Source: Betaproteobacteria bacterium
Lineage (GTDB): Bacteria > Pseudomonadota > Gammaproteobacteria > Burkholderiales > Usitatibacteraceae
Length of the DNA: 64,000 nt
Reading direction: 5' to 3'
Assembly (NCBI GenBank): GCA_016720855.1
Contig: JADKJU010000003.1
Location: 1-64,000 of the forward strand
Positions 1-10,934 of the stretch are shown one piece after another. The notes under the pieces are model-generated. The model did not search any database. It had not been told where the DNA came from and was given only the letters and a program-made list of their open reading frames with translations. A program made the position numbers and the translations under genes. The first letter of the stretch is position 1, and the number at the start of each line of letters is the position of its first letter.

Positions 1-1162
1 GCCTTGAGCCCGGCGCGCGTCCACATCTGCGCGATGGCCTGCGCCGCCGAGCTGTCGTTGGGGTAGCGCTCGCTGGTGGAGTGCAGGACGATGGAGGGCC
101 ACAGGCCGTACGCCTCCCTCAGAAGCGCCTGCGCCCTGGGCAGGTCGTGCAGGTCGGGCTTGAGCGTCTTGCTGGCGCCGGGGAAATTCCGCATCGAGCA
201 ACTGGCTCGCCGGAATCGCGCTGCCCTCCATGATCCACTTCACGATCGGGTCCCGGTTGATGGCGAGCGACGGGGCCCTTCCTACGCGCGGGTCGCCCGA
301 GGGGTTCGCGCCGAACGTGCCTTGCCGTCCTTCGCGGTCTGAGGGGAGACCTCGCGGGCCGAGTCGAGGCACCACGTAGTGCACCAGCGCCGCGGCTCTC
401 CGCGATAGAGGGCGAACTTACGCTGCACTCGCGCAGGCGGTCGAGATCCGGGATCGGCACCGCGTCGATCGCGTCCACCTGGCCGGACAGCAGCCGCCGC
501 GAGCCGCGTCGGGTCCTTGGCGATAACGGTCTCGGTGACCCTTGCCCAGTGCGGCCTGGCGCCCCCGGTGGCGATCGTTGCGCTCGACCACGGAAGCCGT
601 TCCGTTCACCCATTCGACCAGCCGGTGGGGCCGGTCCCGATAGCCGCCTTGCGCGAGTTGAAGTCGGCGGTGGTGGCCGCTTTCGCCGCCTTCGCCGAGA
701 CGATGAAGACGTTGGAAAGATCGTTGGGCGGCTGCTGCGGGCTGGGCGCCTGGTGCGGATCGACCGTGTGGTCGTCCACTTTCGTCACCCGTCTCGATGC
801 CGCGCGTGGGCAGGAGAACGAGTTCGGTGAATTGAGGACGTTGGGCACGTCGATCGTGAACGGGACGTCGTCCGCCGTGAAGGGCGACCCGTCGTGGAAC
901 GTGACACCCTTCCGGGCCGGAATTCCCCAGGTGAGGTCGTCGATGAGCTTCCACGACTGCGCCAGGGAAGGCGTCACCTTCAGCTTGCTGTCGAGGACCA
1001 GCTTGTCGTAGAGGTACTCGTGCGACGAAGAAACCGTGGGGAAGGCGGCGAAGAGCGGGTCGAGCGTGTTGAGCTCGACTTGGTGCCAGGACGAGATTCT
1101 GGGCGAAGCGGCGGGAAGGAGGAGGGCAGCAGGCGGCGAGGAAGAGAAAGGCGGCCGAGCAT
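1..1162 (-). pseudogene. Peptide/nickel-type ABC transporter substrate-binding protein, frameshifted and cut by the window edge
   Basis: Family SBP_bac_5 (DppA/OppA-like): periplasmic protein that delivers peptides or similar ligands to an ABC importer. Pieces of one protein are spread over three minus-strand frames: FAQNLVLA near 1100, then TPSLAQSWKLIDDLTW and GVTFHDGSPFTADDV (977-880), then FNSRKAAIGTGP (near 640), RLVEWVNG (about 620-600) and LLSGQVDAIDAVPIPDLDRL (about 500-430). The last three motifs are typical of this family and occur in the expected order. A signal-peptide-like stretch follows an ATG at 1162. The C-terminus lies outside the window. At least three frame changes are needed, so it is either decayed or the sequence has indel errors; the same applies to the next three genes. 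Family assignment is firm; substrate is unknown. Confidence 0.7.
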
Positions 1163-1289
1163 GGCGGTACCTCGGGGCGAAAAAGCGGCGAAAATGGGGA
1201 CGGTTTGGCGACGGCTTGCGGTGGCGTCGATGCCTGCCGGGACAGTGTAACCGAGGCCATTGTCAATCCTGTCTCCACTTCCTGCCATC

Positions 1290-2798
1290 CCCCGCATTGC
1301 CATCGGCGCGTTCATGCTCGAGTCAACTCCCATTCGCCCGTCGCCACGCGCAGAGAGTTCGCCGCCAACTACCTGTGCCTCGGCGGCGGCGACATGCTGA
1401 CCGACCTGCGCAGTCCCACCCGATCGGACCGTTGACCCTGTCGGGATCTTCGTCGACGCCATGGACGCCTCGGGCGACTGGACGCCCGTTCCCCTGATGG
1501 GGGCGACCGTCAGGGCGAACTGGCCCCATCGACCACGCCTTCTTCCTCGAGGTGGCCGACGGCATCGTCTCCCGGCTCGATGCCGCGTTGCCGTCGACGG
1601 CGTGTTCCTCTCGCTGCACGGGGCGGCCATCGCCACCGGCCAGGTGGACCCGACGGCGTGATCCTCCGAGCGCGTGCGGCAGCTCGTCGGCCCCGGCATC
1701 CCGGTCCTTGCGACCCTCGACCTGCATGCCAACGTCTCGCGCCGGATGGTGGCCAACGCCAGCGTGCTGGTGGCCTACCGCACCAACCCGCACGTGGACG
1801 CGGCCGAGCGCGGCGCGGAGATGCGCCCGCCTCATGCGCGAAATCCTCGCCGGCGCGAAGCCGGCTGCCGCCTTCGTGAAACTGCCGATGATTCCGCCTT
1901 CGGTCACCCCCAGAACACCAAGCGGCCCGTATGCCGACATCATCGCGTACGGCCAGTCGAAGATCGACGCCCGGGTGATGAGCGTCTCGGTCGTGAGCGG
2001 CTTCTCCTGGGAGACACGCCGAAGAACGGCATGAGCGTCACCGTCACCACGCGCGGGGACGCCACGCTCGCCGGGGCCCTCGCGAAGGACATCGCGCGCA
2101 AGTGCTGGGCCGAACGCAATCGCTATGTGCCGCACCTCACGAATCTCGCCGATGCCACGCAGATGGCGCTCGATTCCAGGCGCGACGCGGCGAAGCCCTT
2201 CCTCATTTTTCGCCGACGTGGCCGACAACCCGGGCGGCGGCGGGCGCGGCAACACCACGGTCTGGATCCTGCGGGCGTTTCACCAGGCCGGCGTCAGGGC
2301 GCGCTCCTGGGCATCTTCTTCGACCCGGCGCTGGCAGCCAGGCGCACGCGCTCGGCAAGGGCGCGGCTTGCGTGCCCGGTTCAATCGCGGCGAGACCCAC
2401 CCGCTGTCGGGGACGTTCGAAGCCGACGCGGTGGTCGAAAGGGGTTGCACGACGGCAACGTGGTGGGCCGGCGCGGCATCGCTGCGGGACACGATCGTGC
2501 TGGGGAAAATGGCCCTGTTGCGCATGGGCGGCATCCCGCGTCGTGGTCGTGAGCGTGCGCCAGCAGTGCAGGACACGGCGATGTTCGAGGTGTTCGGCCT
2601 GGACATCGCGGCCGCCCGCTCGGTGATCGTCAAGTCGCGCGCCACTTCCGCGCCGCCTTCGACCTGCTGTTTTCCGACGAACGCATCGTGGAAGTGGACG
2701 TCCCCGGCCTCACCACGCCGGTGCTGTCGCGCGTGCCCTATCGTGACGTGCCGCGCCCGGTCTTTCCCCTGGACACCGACTTCGCCTGGTCCCCTTGA
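1290..2798 (+). pseudogene. M81 family (MlrC-like) metallopeptidase, frameshifted
   Basis: M81/MlrC enzymes are zinc hydrolases; the founding member degrades linearised microcystin, but most members are of unknown substrate and often sit beside peptide ABC transporters, as here. The gene reads in order through several frames: IPRIAIGAFMLES then NSHSPVATRREFAANYLC, GVFLSLHGAAIATG, IPVLATLDLHANVSRRMV, AYRTNPHVDAAERGAEM, VADNPGGGGRGNTTVW, and a C-terminus ending FPLDTDFAWSP. The DLH and NPH motifs that supply zinc ligands in this family are intact. Total span matches a normal length near 490 residues. No good start codon is visible in the first frame, so the left boundary is approximate. About five or more single-base frame changes are required. 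Confidence 0.72.
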
Positions 2799-2852
2799 GG
2801 GCAAGGGCGCAGGCGGGTCACGCGCCGGGCACCCGCCTGCCGGCCCGCGAGG

Positions 2853-4130
2853 TCACCGGGCCCGCAGGGCGGCGCGTCCCGCGAATCGCGCCTCGCTGCC
2901 GAGCTCGGCCTCGATGCGCAGGCACTCGTTCCACTTCGCCATGCGCTCGGAACGGGCGAACGACCCGACCTTCAGCTGGCCTGCGCCCCAGCCCACCGCG
3001 AGGTGTGCGATGGTAACGTCCTCCGTCTCGCCGGACCGCGCCGAAACGACGGTTGCCCACCCTGCCTTCCGGGCGGCCGCGAGGGCGGCCACCGTCTCGG
3101 TGATCGTTCCGGCCTGGTTGGGCTTGAGCAATGCCGCGTTGCACTGCCCCTGCGCCGCGGCCTGCGCGATGCGCTCCGCGCTGGTGACGAGGAAATCGTC
3201 GCCGATCACCTGGATCGAATCCCCGACGGCGGCGGTGAAGGCTCGCATGCCCTCAGGGTCATCCTCCGCGACGGGATCCTCGACCGAGGCGATCGGGTAG
3301 CTCCTCGTCCAGCCGAGCAGCATTTCAGCCATTCGCCGCCATCGAATTCCCGATCCTCCAGACCCAGGCGGTAACGCCCGTTCGAGCCGAACTCGGAGGC
3401 CGCGATGTCGAGCGACATCACCACGTCGTCATGGGCCGAAGCCCGCCTTCCCGATCGCCCGGGCGAGCATGTCGAGCGCCTCGTCGTTGGCCCGGAAGTC
3501 CGGCCACCACCCGCCCTCGTCGGCCACGCCGCAGCGCCGCCCCGCCGCTTGCATGAGTTCCCCCGCCGCGCGGTACACCTCGGCCACCATGACCATCGCC
3601 TCGTCGAAGCTGCGCGCCCCCACCGGCATCACCAGGAAGTCCTGGATGTCGACGCGCCGGCCGGCATGGGCACCGCCGCCGAAGATCTGGACCTCCGGCA
3701 GGGGCAGCGTGACCGGCGCTTCGCCAGCGACATGCCGCCACAGCGGCAGCCCGCGAGCGGCCGCGGCCGCGTGCAGGACAGCCATCGACGTGGCGATGAC
3801 GGCGTTGCCGCCCAGTCGCGATTTCTGCGCGGTGCCGTCAAGCGCAATCAGCGTTTCGTCCACCTCCGCCTGGTTCGCGCCCTCGCGACCCACGAGCGCG
3901 GAGGCGATCGGGCCGTTCACGTTCGCCACCGCCCTGCCGACGTCGAACCCGCCCAGAAGCGCACCGCCGTCCCTCAGGTCGATCGCCTCATGGCTTCCGC
4001 GGGAGGCTCCCGCCGGCGCGATGCCGCGTCCCCGCGCGCCTCCCGCCAGGAACACCTCGACTTCGACGGTGGGCCTGCCGCGGGAATCCCAGATGCGGCG
4101 GCCTTCCACGCGGGCTATGGTCGTGTTCAT
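2853..4130 (-). pseudogene. Enolase paralogue, two frameshifts
   Basis: Enolase-superfamily protein of full enolase length (about 425 residues) once frames are joined. The ATG at 4130 overlaps the upstream kinase stop (ATGA). Frame 1 gives AGASRGSHEAIDLRDG, GGGAHAGRRVDIQDF, VMPVGA and VADEGGWWPD; frame 2 (from about 3424) gives VMSLDIAASEF; frame 3 (from about 3332) gives YPIASVEDPVAEDD, VIGDDFLVT, LLKPNQAGTITET and SARSGETEDVTIAHLAVG. The three metal ligands (D, E, D) and the catalytic lysine are present. The enolase motif S-H-R-S reads S-A-R-S here, so a conserved active-site histidine is replaced. This suggests a paralogue with another substrate rather than housekeeping eno. Each frameshift needs one base. 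Function is unproven. Confidence 0.75.
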
Positions 4131-5135
4131 GGGGCGTGCTCCCGGCTCCATCGGTGACGAATCTCGGCAAGGCTCGTCGAGCCGCCAAGAAGAAGCGACC
4201 GCGCGAAGTTGCGCACGCGCGAGCGCGCAGCCTCCTCGGTGAGATATTCCACGGGCGACTTGCCGTCCACTCGGGCGAGCAGCATCGCCGCGAGGAGGCG
4301 ACAGGCGCGCGACTCCAGATGCACAGCGGCTCCCAATGGACGCCGTCGAGGTAGGTCGCGCAAAACGCGTCGAAGCACGCCAGGTAGGCTGGCGCCGCCT
4401 GGGGCCGGACGGCGCACAGGCAGCAGGTGGTTGAGGCAGAACGCGACGTCGAACGCCGGATCGCCGTACCACGCGCACTCGGCATCCAGCAGCACCGGTC
4501 CGCGTTGCCCCACCAGGATGTTCTTCGGACTCACGTCCCCGTGGACCAGCGCGAGCCGGGTGCCTGCCGTCGACTCGATGAGCTCGCGCAGGATCGCGCG
4601 CGCAGTCGGCGTTCGCGTCGGCCGCCGCGCCGAAATAGGGATCCAGCCGAAGGGCGAGGAAGTTCGCGTCGTTCGCGAAAGCGGCAGCGCACCGTTCGTC
4701 GCGCGCGGTCGCGTGGTGGACGCGGACCAGCGCGCCGGCCACCGCAGCAGCCGTTTCCCGCTCGGCACGGCCCGCGAGCAGCTGCGATTTCCAGACGGGA
4801 TAGTCGGCGGGTTCGAGGTAGGCCATGGCGAAAGTCCAGGCTTCGCTATCCTCCCCAGGATTTGCGGCACGATCCCGGGCACCACGCCTGCGGCGACCTG
4901 CATCAGGCGACCTCGGCGCCATTGCGCTCAGCAGCGGCGCGGTCCAAATTGCAGCGACCCGGGCCTCGCCAGCGCGCGCTTGATGCAAAGAGGTGCCGCG
5001 CGTGGAGTCGACGCGCACGATGAGCGAGAGACGCCGCCCGCGAGGGAGTGAACTCCGGCACCTCTCCCGCGGCGAGGGCCCCATCCGGGCGAGGGAGGCA
5101 GCCAGACTGCAGATTTCGTCGGCGTCGAGAGGCAC
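4127..5135 (-). pseudogene. APH/choline-kinase-like phosphotransferase, frameshifted
   Basis: Small-molecule kinase of the aminoglycoside phosphotransferase fold. A GTG at 5135, 18 bases after the CDF gene, opens MPLDADEICSLAASLARMGP; then in other frames LIVRVDSTRG, LCIKRALAR (the nucleotide-binding lysine strand), AAGVVPGIVPQILG, FAMAYLEPADYPVWKSQLLAG, and RLALVHGDVSPKNILVG with LLDAECAWYGDPAFDVAF. The HGDxSPKN catalytic loop and the later D-x-E metal-binding segment are intact. At least three frame changes are needed. The stop overlaps the enolase-paralogue start by four bases (ATGA), so the two were translated together. The substrate cannot be told from sequence; aminoglycoside resistance is not implied. 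Confidence 0.68.
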
Positions 5136-5152
5136 GGTCGGTTGCCTGCGCG

Positions 5153-6061
5153 CTAGGGCGGCGGCGCGGGCTCGGCGGGATAGTCCCAACTGCGCGGGTC
5201 CTCGAGGGATTCGAGGTGCGTGAGCACCTCGACGTGCGGCATGGCCGTCTCGATTTCCTGCTCGAGGCGGTGAGCGAGGTCGTGGCCGTCGTGCACGGTC
5301 ATGGAGCCGGGAACGAGGATGTGCACGTCGACGAAGCTTTTCTTGCCCGCCGCGCGCGTGCGCAGGCGGTGGTAGTCCCCGCCGATCGCCTTCACCTGTT
5401 CGAGCACGGCCACGATACGGTCGCGCTCGTCGGCGGGAATGGCGCGATCCATCAGGCCGTCGAAGGATCGCCGGATCAGCGACCACCCCGTCCAGAGGAT
5501 CTGCAGCGCGACGGCGATGGCAATCAGGGGGTCGAGCAGCAGCCACCCGGTGTAGTGCACCACGCCAACGGCCGCGATCACCCCTGCGGTGGTCCACACG
5601 TCCGTGAGCAGGTGGTGGGCGTCCGCCTCCAACGTGATCGAGCGGTGCTCGCGGGCACCCTTGAGCAGCAACCAGCCGCACAGGAGGTTGGCTCCGGCCG
5701 CGAACACCGAGAGCACGAGGCCCAGGCCCACCTGCTCGAGCGGCTGTGGCGCGATGAGGCGCGGGACGGCGCTCCAGACAATGGCCCCGGCGGCGACGAA
5801 AATGAGCGAGCCCTCGATGCCGCTCGAGAAGTACTCCGCCTTCTCGTGGCCGAAATTGTGGTCGTCGTCTTCCCCGGAATGCGCGTAGGACAGCGTCACC
5901 AGCGCCACCAGCGCGGCGGCGAGGTTGACGCCGGATTCGAGCGCATCCGAGAGCAAGCCGACGGATCCGGTGAGAAAGTAGGCGCCGGCCTTCAGCGCCA
6001 TGGTGACGATCGAGGTCGCTACCGATACGAGGATGTAGAAGATGGGGGAGCGGCCGCTCAT
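5153..6061 (-). CDS. Cation diffusion facilitator (CDF) family metal transporter
   Basis: Inner-membrane proton/metal antiporter of the CDF family, 302 residues. Residues 1-215 hold the transmembrane domain, with the second helix LSDALESGVNLAA and the fifth-helix metal site EADAHHLLTDVW (HxxxD). The soluble C-terminal domain follows (from about 216) with YHRLRTRAAGKKSFVDVHILV, typical of the dimeric cytoplasmic domain. Start ATG at 6061 overlaps the LysR stop as ATGA, so it is translationally coupled to the regulator. The likely substrates are divalent metals such as Zn, Fe, Mn or Co; TM2 reads D-A-L-E-S rather than HxxxD, so zinc is not assured. It precedes the kinase gene by 17 bases. Confidence 0.93.
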   Translation of the reverse strand: MSGRSPIFYILVSVATSIVTMALKAGAYFLTGSVGLLSDALESGVNLAAALVALVTLSYAHSGEDDDHNFGHEKAEYFSSGIEGSLIFVAAGAIVWSAVPRLIAPQPLEQVGLGLVLSVFAAGANLLCGWLLLKGAREHRSITLEADAHHLLTDVWTTAGVIAAVGVVHYTGWLLLDPLIAIAVALQILWTGWSLIRRSFDGLMDRAIPADERDRIVAVLEQVKAIGGDYHRLRTRAAGKKSFVDVHILVPGSMTVHDGHDLAHRLEQEIETAMPHVEVLTHLESLEDPRSWDYPAEPAPPP

Positions 6062-6999
6062 CGCGCCTTCCTCCCCCGCGTGGGCCTGACGGCATCCCGG
6101 CCGATGATCGCCTCGCCCTGCTCGAGCACGAAGCGCTCGAAGGCCTGCGCGATTGCCGGAAGACGCCGGTCTTTCCGCCGCACCACGAACCACTGCCGCA
6201 TCACCGGAAAACCCTCCACGTCCAGGATGACGAGGCTACGCAGTGCGAGCTCCTGGCGCAATGCGTGCGCCGACAGGAATCCTACCCCGAGGCCCGCGGC
6301 GGCGGCCTGCTTGATGGTTTCGTTGCTGGCGATCTCCATTTCGATTCGCGGCACGATCCCGGCCTGCGCGAAGGCCTGGTCCATGGCCAGTCGCGTGGCC
6401 GAGCCCGGTTCCCGGGCAAGGAGGGGCTCCGCGGCGATGCGGGCGAGCGGGACGCGGCGCTTGCCGGCCATCGGGTGCGCGGGGGCCGCCGCGATCACGT
6501 GCGGATGCGGGGCGAACGGCGTGCAGACGTGGCCCGGCTCCACGGGCGGATCGCTCATGACCGCGAGGTCGATCTCGCGGGCAGCCAGGCGCGCGAGCAG
6601 TTCATGGCGATTTTGCACCGTCAGGCGCACGCGGATGCCGGGGCGCTGCTGCCGGAATGCGGCCACGATCCACGGAAAGAAGTGGTCGCCCGCGTTGATG
6701 ACCGCCACGTCGAGGAGCCCCCGGGCGAGCGAGTCGAGTTCCGCGATCGCCTCCTCGGCGCCGCGGATATGGTCGAGGATCTCGCGCGCGTGCAGCAACA
6801 CCTCCTCGCCTTCCGGCGTGAGGCGGATGCGCCGGCCGAGCCGCTCGAACAGTGCGGCCCCGGCGTGGCTCTCGAGCTGCTTCACCTGGATCGAGACCGC
6901 CGGAGGCGAAAGATGCAGCTCCTCCGCCGCGCGCGTGAGCGACAGGTGCCGGGCGGCGCAGGCGAAGACGCGCAGCTGGCGAAGTGTGGCGTTCCTCAT
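6058..6999 (-). CDS. LysR family transcriptional regulator, CbbR-like
   Basis: LysR-type regulator, 313 residues. The winged helix-turn-helix spans about residues 1-60 (SLTRAAEELHLSPPAVSIQVKQLE), followed by the ligand-binding domain (about 90-300) with LAREPGSATRLAMDQAF. This N-terminus and the PGSATR region resemble CbbR/CmpR, regulators of carbon fixation, but no RuBisCO gene is in the window. It is divergent from a small unknown gene at 7095, with an AT-rich operator-like inverted repeat between, and is followed by the CDF, kinase and enolase-paralogue genes, which it may control. The effector is unknown. Confidence 0.92.
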   Translation of the reverse strand: MRNATLRQLRVFACAARHLSLTRAAEELHLSPPAVSIQVKQLESHAGAALFERLGRRIRLTPEGEEVLLHAREILDHIRGAEEAIAELDSLARGLLDVAVINAGDHFFPWIVAAFRQQRPGIRVRLTVQNRHELLARLAAREIDLAVMSDPPVEPGHVCTPFAPHPHVIAAAPAHPMAGKRRVPLARIAAEPLLAREPGSATRLAMDQAFAQAGIVPRIEMEIASNETIKQAAAAGLGVGFLSAHALRQELALRSLVILDVEGFPVMRQWFVVRRKDRRLPAIAQAFERFVLEQGEAIIGRDAVRPTRGRKAR

Positions 7000-7001
7000 G
7001 G

Positions 7002-7049
7002 TTAAACGATCACTTAATAAACTATGAAGATCATTTTACTGTCGTTTAA
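7002..7049. promoter_or_regulatory. Operator-like inverted repeat between LysR gene and small divergent gene
   Basis: A perfect 8-bp inverted repeat, TTAAACGA at 7002-7009 and TCGTTTAA at 7042-7049, frames a strongly AT-rich stretch inside very GC-rich sequence. GATC occurs in each half (7008-7011 and 7029-7032). Position between divergent start codons (6999 and 7095) is where LysR regulators bind. The repeat is seen directly; its binding by this regulator is inferred. Confidence 0.55.
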
Positions 7050-7094
7050 TTGCTTCGGCGAGTACCTTGGTTTCATTCCTCGTGGAGGCAGGCC

Positions 7095-7373
7095 ATGAAC
7101 ATGAATGAACCGACCCGCACCGGATTCACCGCCACCGACGCGCTGAACGCGGCATTCTGGGATCTCGGGCTGCGCTTCCGGTGGGACGAGGCGACCTGGC
7201 GCCTGCTGGTGCCGATGGAAACCCTCGAAGAGCAGATCGCCTACTACCTCGAGAACTGGCAGCCGCACCTGCTGGCCGTCTACGATCCCGGGTTCCTCGC
7301 CAGGCTGGTGGAAGGCCGCCTCGCCCAGCCCTCGAATTCGCGCATGGGCATGGAGGCGATGTCGCGGGCTTGA
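7095..7373 (+). CDS. Hypothetical 92-residue protein, divergent from the LysR gene
   Basis: I do not recognise this family. The ATG at 7095 is preceded by GGAGG at 7084-7088, a good ribosome site, and gives MNMNEPTRTGF. The protein is soluble, acidic-aromatic, with no signal peptide or membrane segment; residues 12-70 (TATDALNAAFWDLGLRFRW, then a Glu/Tyr-rich helix with EEQIAYYLENW) look like a small helical domain. Its position opposite a LysR regulator and across a shared operator suggests it is a target of that regulator. It ends 13 bases before the convergent acetoacetyl-CoA synthetase gene. Confidence 0.65.
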   Translation: MNMNEPTRTGFTATDALNAAFWDLGLRFRWDEATWRLLVPMETLEEQIAYYLENWQPHLLAVYDPGFLARLVEGRLAQPSNSRMGMEAMSRA

Positions 7374-7386
7374 CGCCCGCGCGGTC

Positions 7387-9342
<1,956 letters not shown>

Positions 9343-9416
9343 GGTCGCCATTATCGCCTGCAGTCGGCTCGCTCCCCCGGGATGTTCACCAGCGGCTCGC
9401 TTTCCGGCCACGCAAC

Positions 9417-10112
9417 TCAGTCAAGCTTGCCGGCGCCAATTTTCACATCGATGGCGGTGTCGAGCGCGCTGGCGATCGCGGCTTCCACCCCGCGCACCAT
9501 TGTCGCGAGGGCCATCGACGGCTCGCCCGGCCGGGCAACCGCCTGGCTATCGAGCCACGGCACGTGGATGAAGCCCGCTGCCGCCTTCCGTCCGCTGGCG
9601 GCGAGGTAGTGCAGGACCCCGTAAAGCAGGTGGTTGCACACGAAGGTGCCGGCGCTGTTGGAGACTTCTGCCGGGACGCCTGCGTCACGAACCGCTGCCA
9701 GCATCGCCTTGATGGGAACCGTGGCGAAATAGGCGGCCGGCCCGGTGGGGGCGACCGGCTCGTCCACCGGCTGCCTGCCGGCATTGTCGGCGATGCGCGC
9801 GTCGTCCACGTTGATGGCGACCCGCTCGATGGACAGGCACGCCCGGCCTCCTGCCTGCCCCAGGAGGATGACGATCGAGGGCTCCAGCTCCTCGATCGCC
9901 TGCGCCGTCACCTCTATGGCGCTGCGGAACACCGTCGGCACGCGAAGCGTGTGCAGGCGCGCGCGCCCGATGGCCACCGGAAGCCGCCCGCAGATCTCCC
10001 ACGAGGGATTGGCGTCCTCGCCGCCGAAGGGCTCGAAGCCCGTGACGAGGATCCTGCCGGAGGGCGGGGTGCCGGGTCCGGCTGCTTGAGCGGCCTTGCG
10101 GCGTCCGGTCAC
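9417..10112 (-). CDS. pcp: Pyroglutamyl-peptidase I
   Basis: Cytosolic cysteine peptidase (family C15) removing N-terminal pyroglutamate. No ATG precedes the conserved start [11 protein letters not shown]; the GTG at 10112, four bases after the dehydrogenase stop, gives 231 residues with a 19-residue leader before the conserved domain (family length about 215). Catalytic triad by this numbering: E96 (SIERVA), C159 (AGTFVCNH) and H183 (GFIHVPW). It sits between two ketone-body genes on the same strand without an obvious metabolic link. The start is the least certain part. Confidence 0.88.
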   Translation of the reverse strand: MTGRRKAAQAAGPGTPPSGRILVTGFEPFGGEDANPSWEICGRLPVAIGRARLHTLRVPTVFRSAIEVTAQAIEELEPSIVILLGQAGGRACLSIERVAINVDDARIADNAGRQPVDEPVAPTGPAAYFATVPIKAMLAAVRDAGVPAEVSNSAGTFVCNHLLYGVLHYLAASGRKAAAGFIHVPWLDSQAVARPGEPSMALATMVRGVEAAIASALDTAIDVKIGAGKLD

Positions 10113-10116
10113 GGGG

Positions 10117-10908
10117 CTAGCGCGCTGTCCAGCCGCCGTCGATGACCATCGCCGTTCCGTTGACCTGCGCGGCCGACTCGTCGGCGAGATTGAGCGCGAC
10201 CCGCGCCACCTCCTCGATCTTGATGAACTTCTTCGTGGGCTGCGGGGCCAGCATGATGTCCGCGATGACCTTCTCCTTCGGGATTGCATGGACGCGGACC
10301 TGGTCTTCGAGCTGCTTCTCGACGATGGGCGTCCAGACGTAGCCCGGGCAGATCGCATTTACCGTGATGCCCAGCTCCGCCACCTCGAGCGCCACGGTCT
10401 TCGTGAAACCCACGACCCCGTGCTTGGCGGCCACGTAGGCGCTCTTGTAGGGCGAGGCCACCAGCCCGTGGATCGAGGCCACGTTGATCACGCGTCCCCA
10501 GCCGCGCTTCTTCATGCCCGGGAGCGCCGCCCGCGTGGCGTGGAAGGCCGACGACAGGTTGATCGCGATGATCGCATCCCATTTCTCGATCGGGAACTCG
10601 TCCACCGGCGAGACGTGCTGGATGCCGGCGTTGTTCACCAGGATATCGACGGCGCCGAACTCCTTCTCGGCCGCCCGGATGAGGTCCGCGATCTCGGCCG
10701 GCTTCATCATGTCGGCGCCGTGGTAGCGGACCTTCACGCCGGACTCCTTCTCGAGGCCGGATCGCGTGGCCTCGATCGCCGCGGCCTCTCCCAGGCCGTT
10801 CAGCATCACGTTCGCCCCTTCGGCCGCGAAGGCCCGCGCGATGCCCAGCCCGATGCCGCTGGTCGATCCCGTGATCACCGCGGACTTGCCCGCCAATGCC
10901 TGGCCCAT
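10117..10908 (-). CDS. bdhA: 3-hydroxybutyrate dehydrogenase
   Basis: Short-chain dehydrogenase, 263 residues, oxidising D-3-hydroxybutyrate to acetoacetate with NAD (EC 1.1.1.30). Cofactor motif TGSTSGIG at 14-21, NNAG at 92-95, catalytic S145, Y158 and K162 (YVAAK). The tail NGTAMVIDGGWTAR and the segment TVNAICPGYVWTPIVEKQ are characteristic of this enzyme rather than of 3-ketoacyl-ACP reductase. With the acetoacetyl-CoA synthetase two genes on, it forms a PHB/ketone-body degradation route. Confidence 0.93.
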   Translation of the reverse strand: MGQALAGKSAVITGSTSGIGLGIARAFAAEGANVMLNGLGEAAAIEATRSGLEKESGVKVRYHGADMMKPAEIADLIRAAEKEFGAVDILVNNAGIQHVSPVDEFPIEKWDAIIAINLSSAFHATRAALPGMKKRGWGRVINVASIHGLVASPYKSAYVAAKHGVVGFTKTVALEVAELGITVNAICPGYVWTPIVEKQLEDQVRVHAIPKEKVIADIMLAPQPTKKFIKIEEVARVALNLADESAAQVNGTAMVIDGGWTAR

Positions 10909-10934
10909 TTACCGTTCCTCCGAGGAAATGCGGA

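Noticed and set aside
4127..5135. Aminoglycoside resistance gene
   Set aside because: The HGD-type loop is shared by many small-molecule kinases; nothing points to antibiotics and the context is metabolic.
3429..6095. An 888-codon minus-strand frame joining enolase paralogue, kinase and CDF region as one fusion protein
   Set aside because: Only its last 230 residues are the enolase paralogue; the rest is out of frame with the kinase and CDF motifs, so it is an artefact of the frameshifts.
6058..6999. Calling the LysR gene cbbR
   Set aside because: Similarity to CbbR is in the shared N-terminus and effector region; no Calvin cycle gene is present to support the name.
5048..7027. A 659-codon plus-strand frame
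   Set aside because: Antisense to the CDF and LysR genes, both with complete domains.
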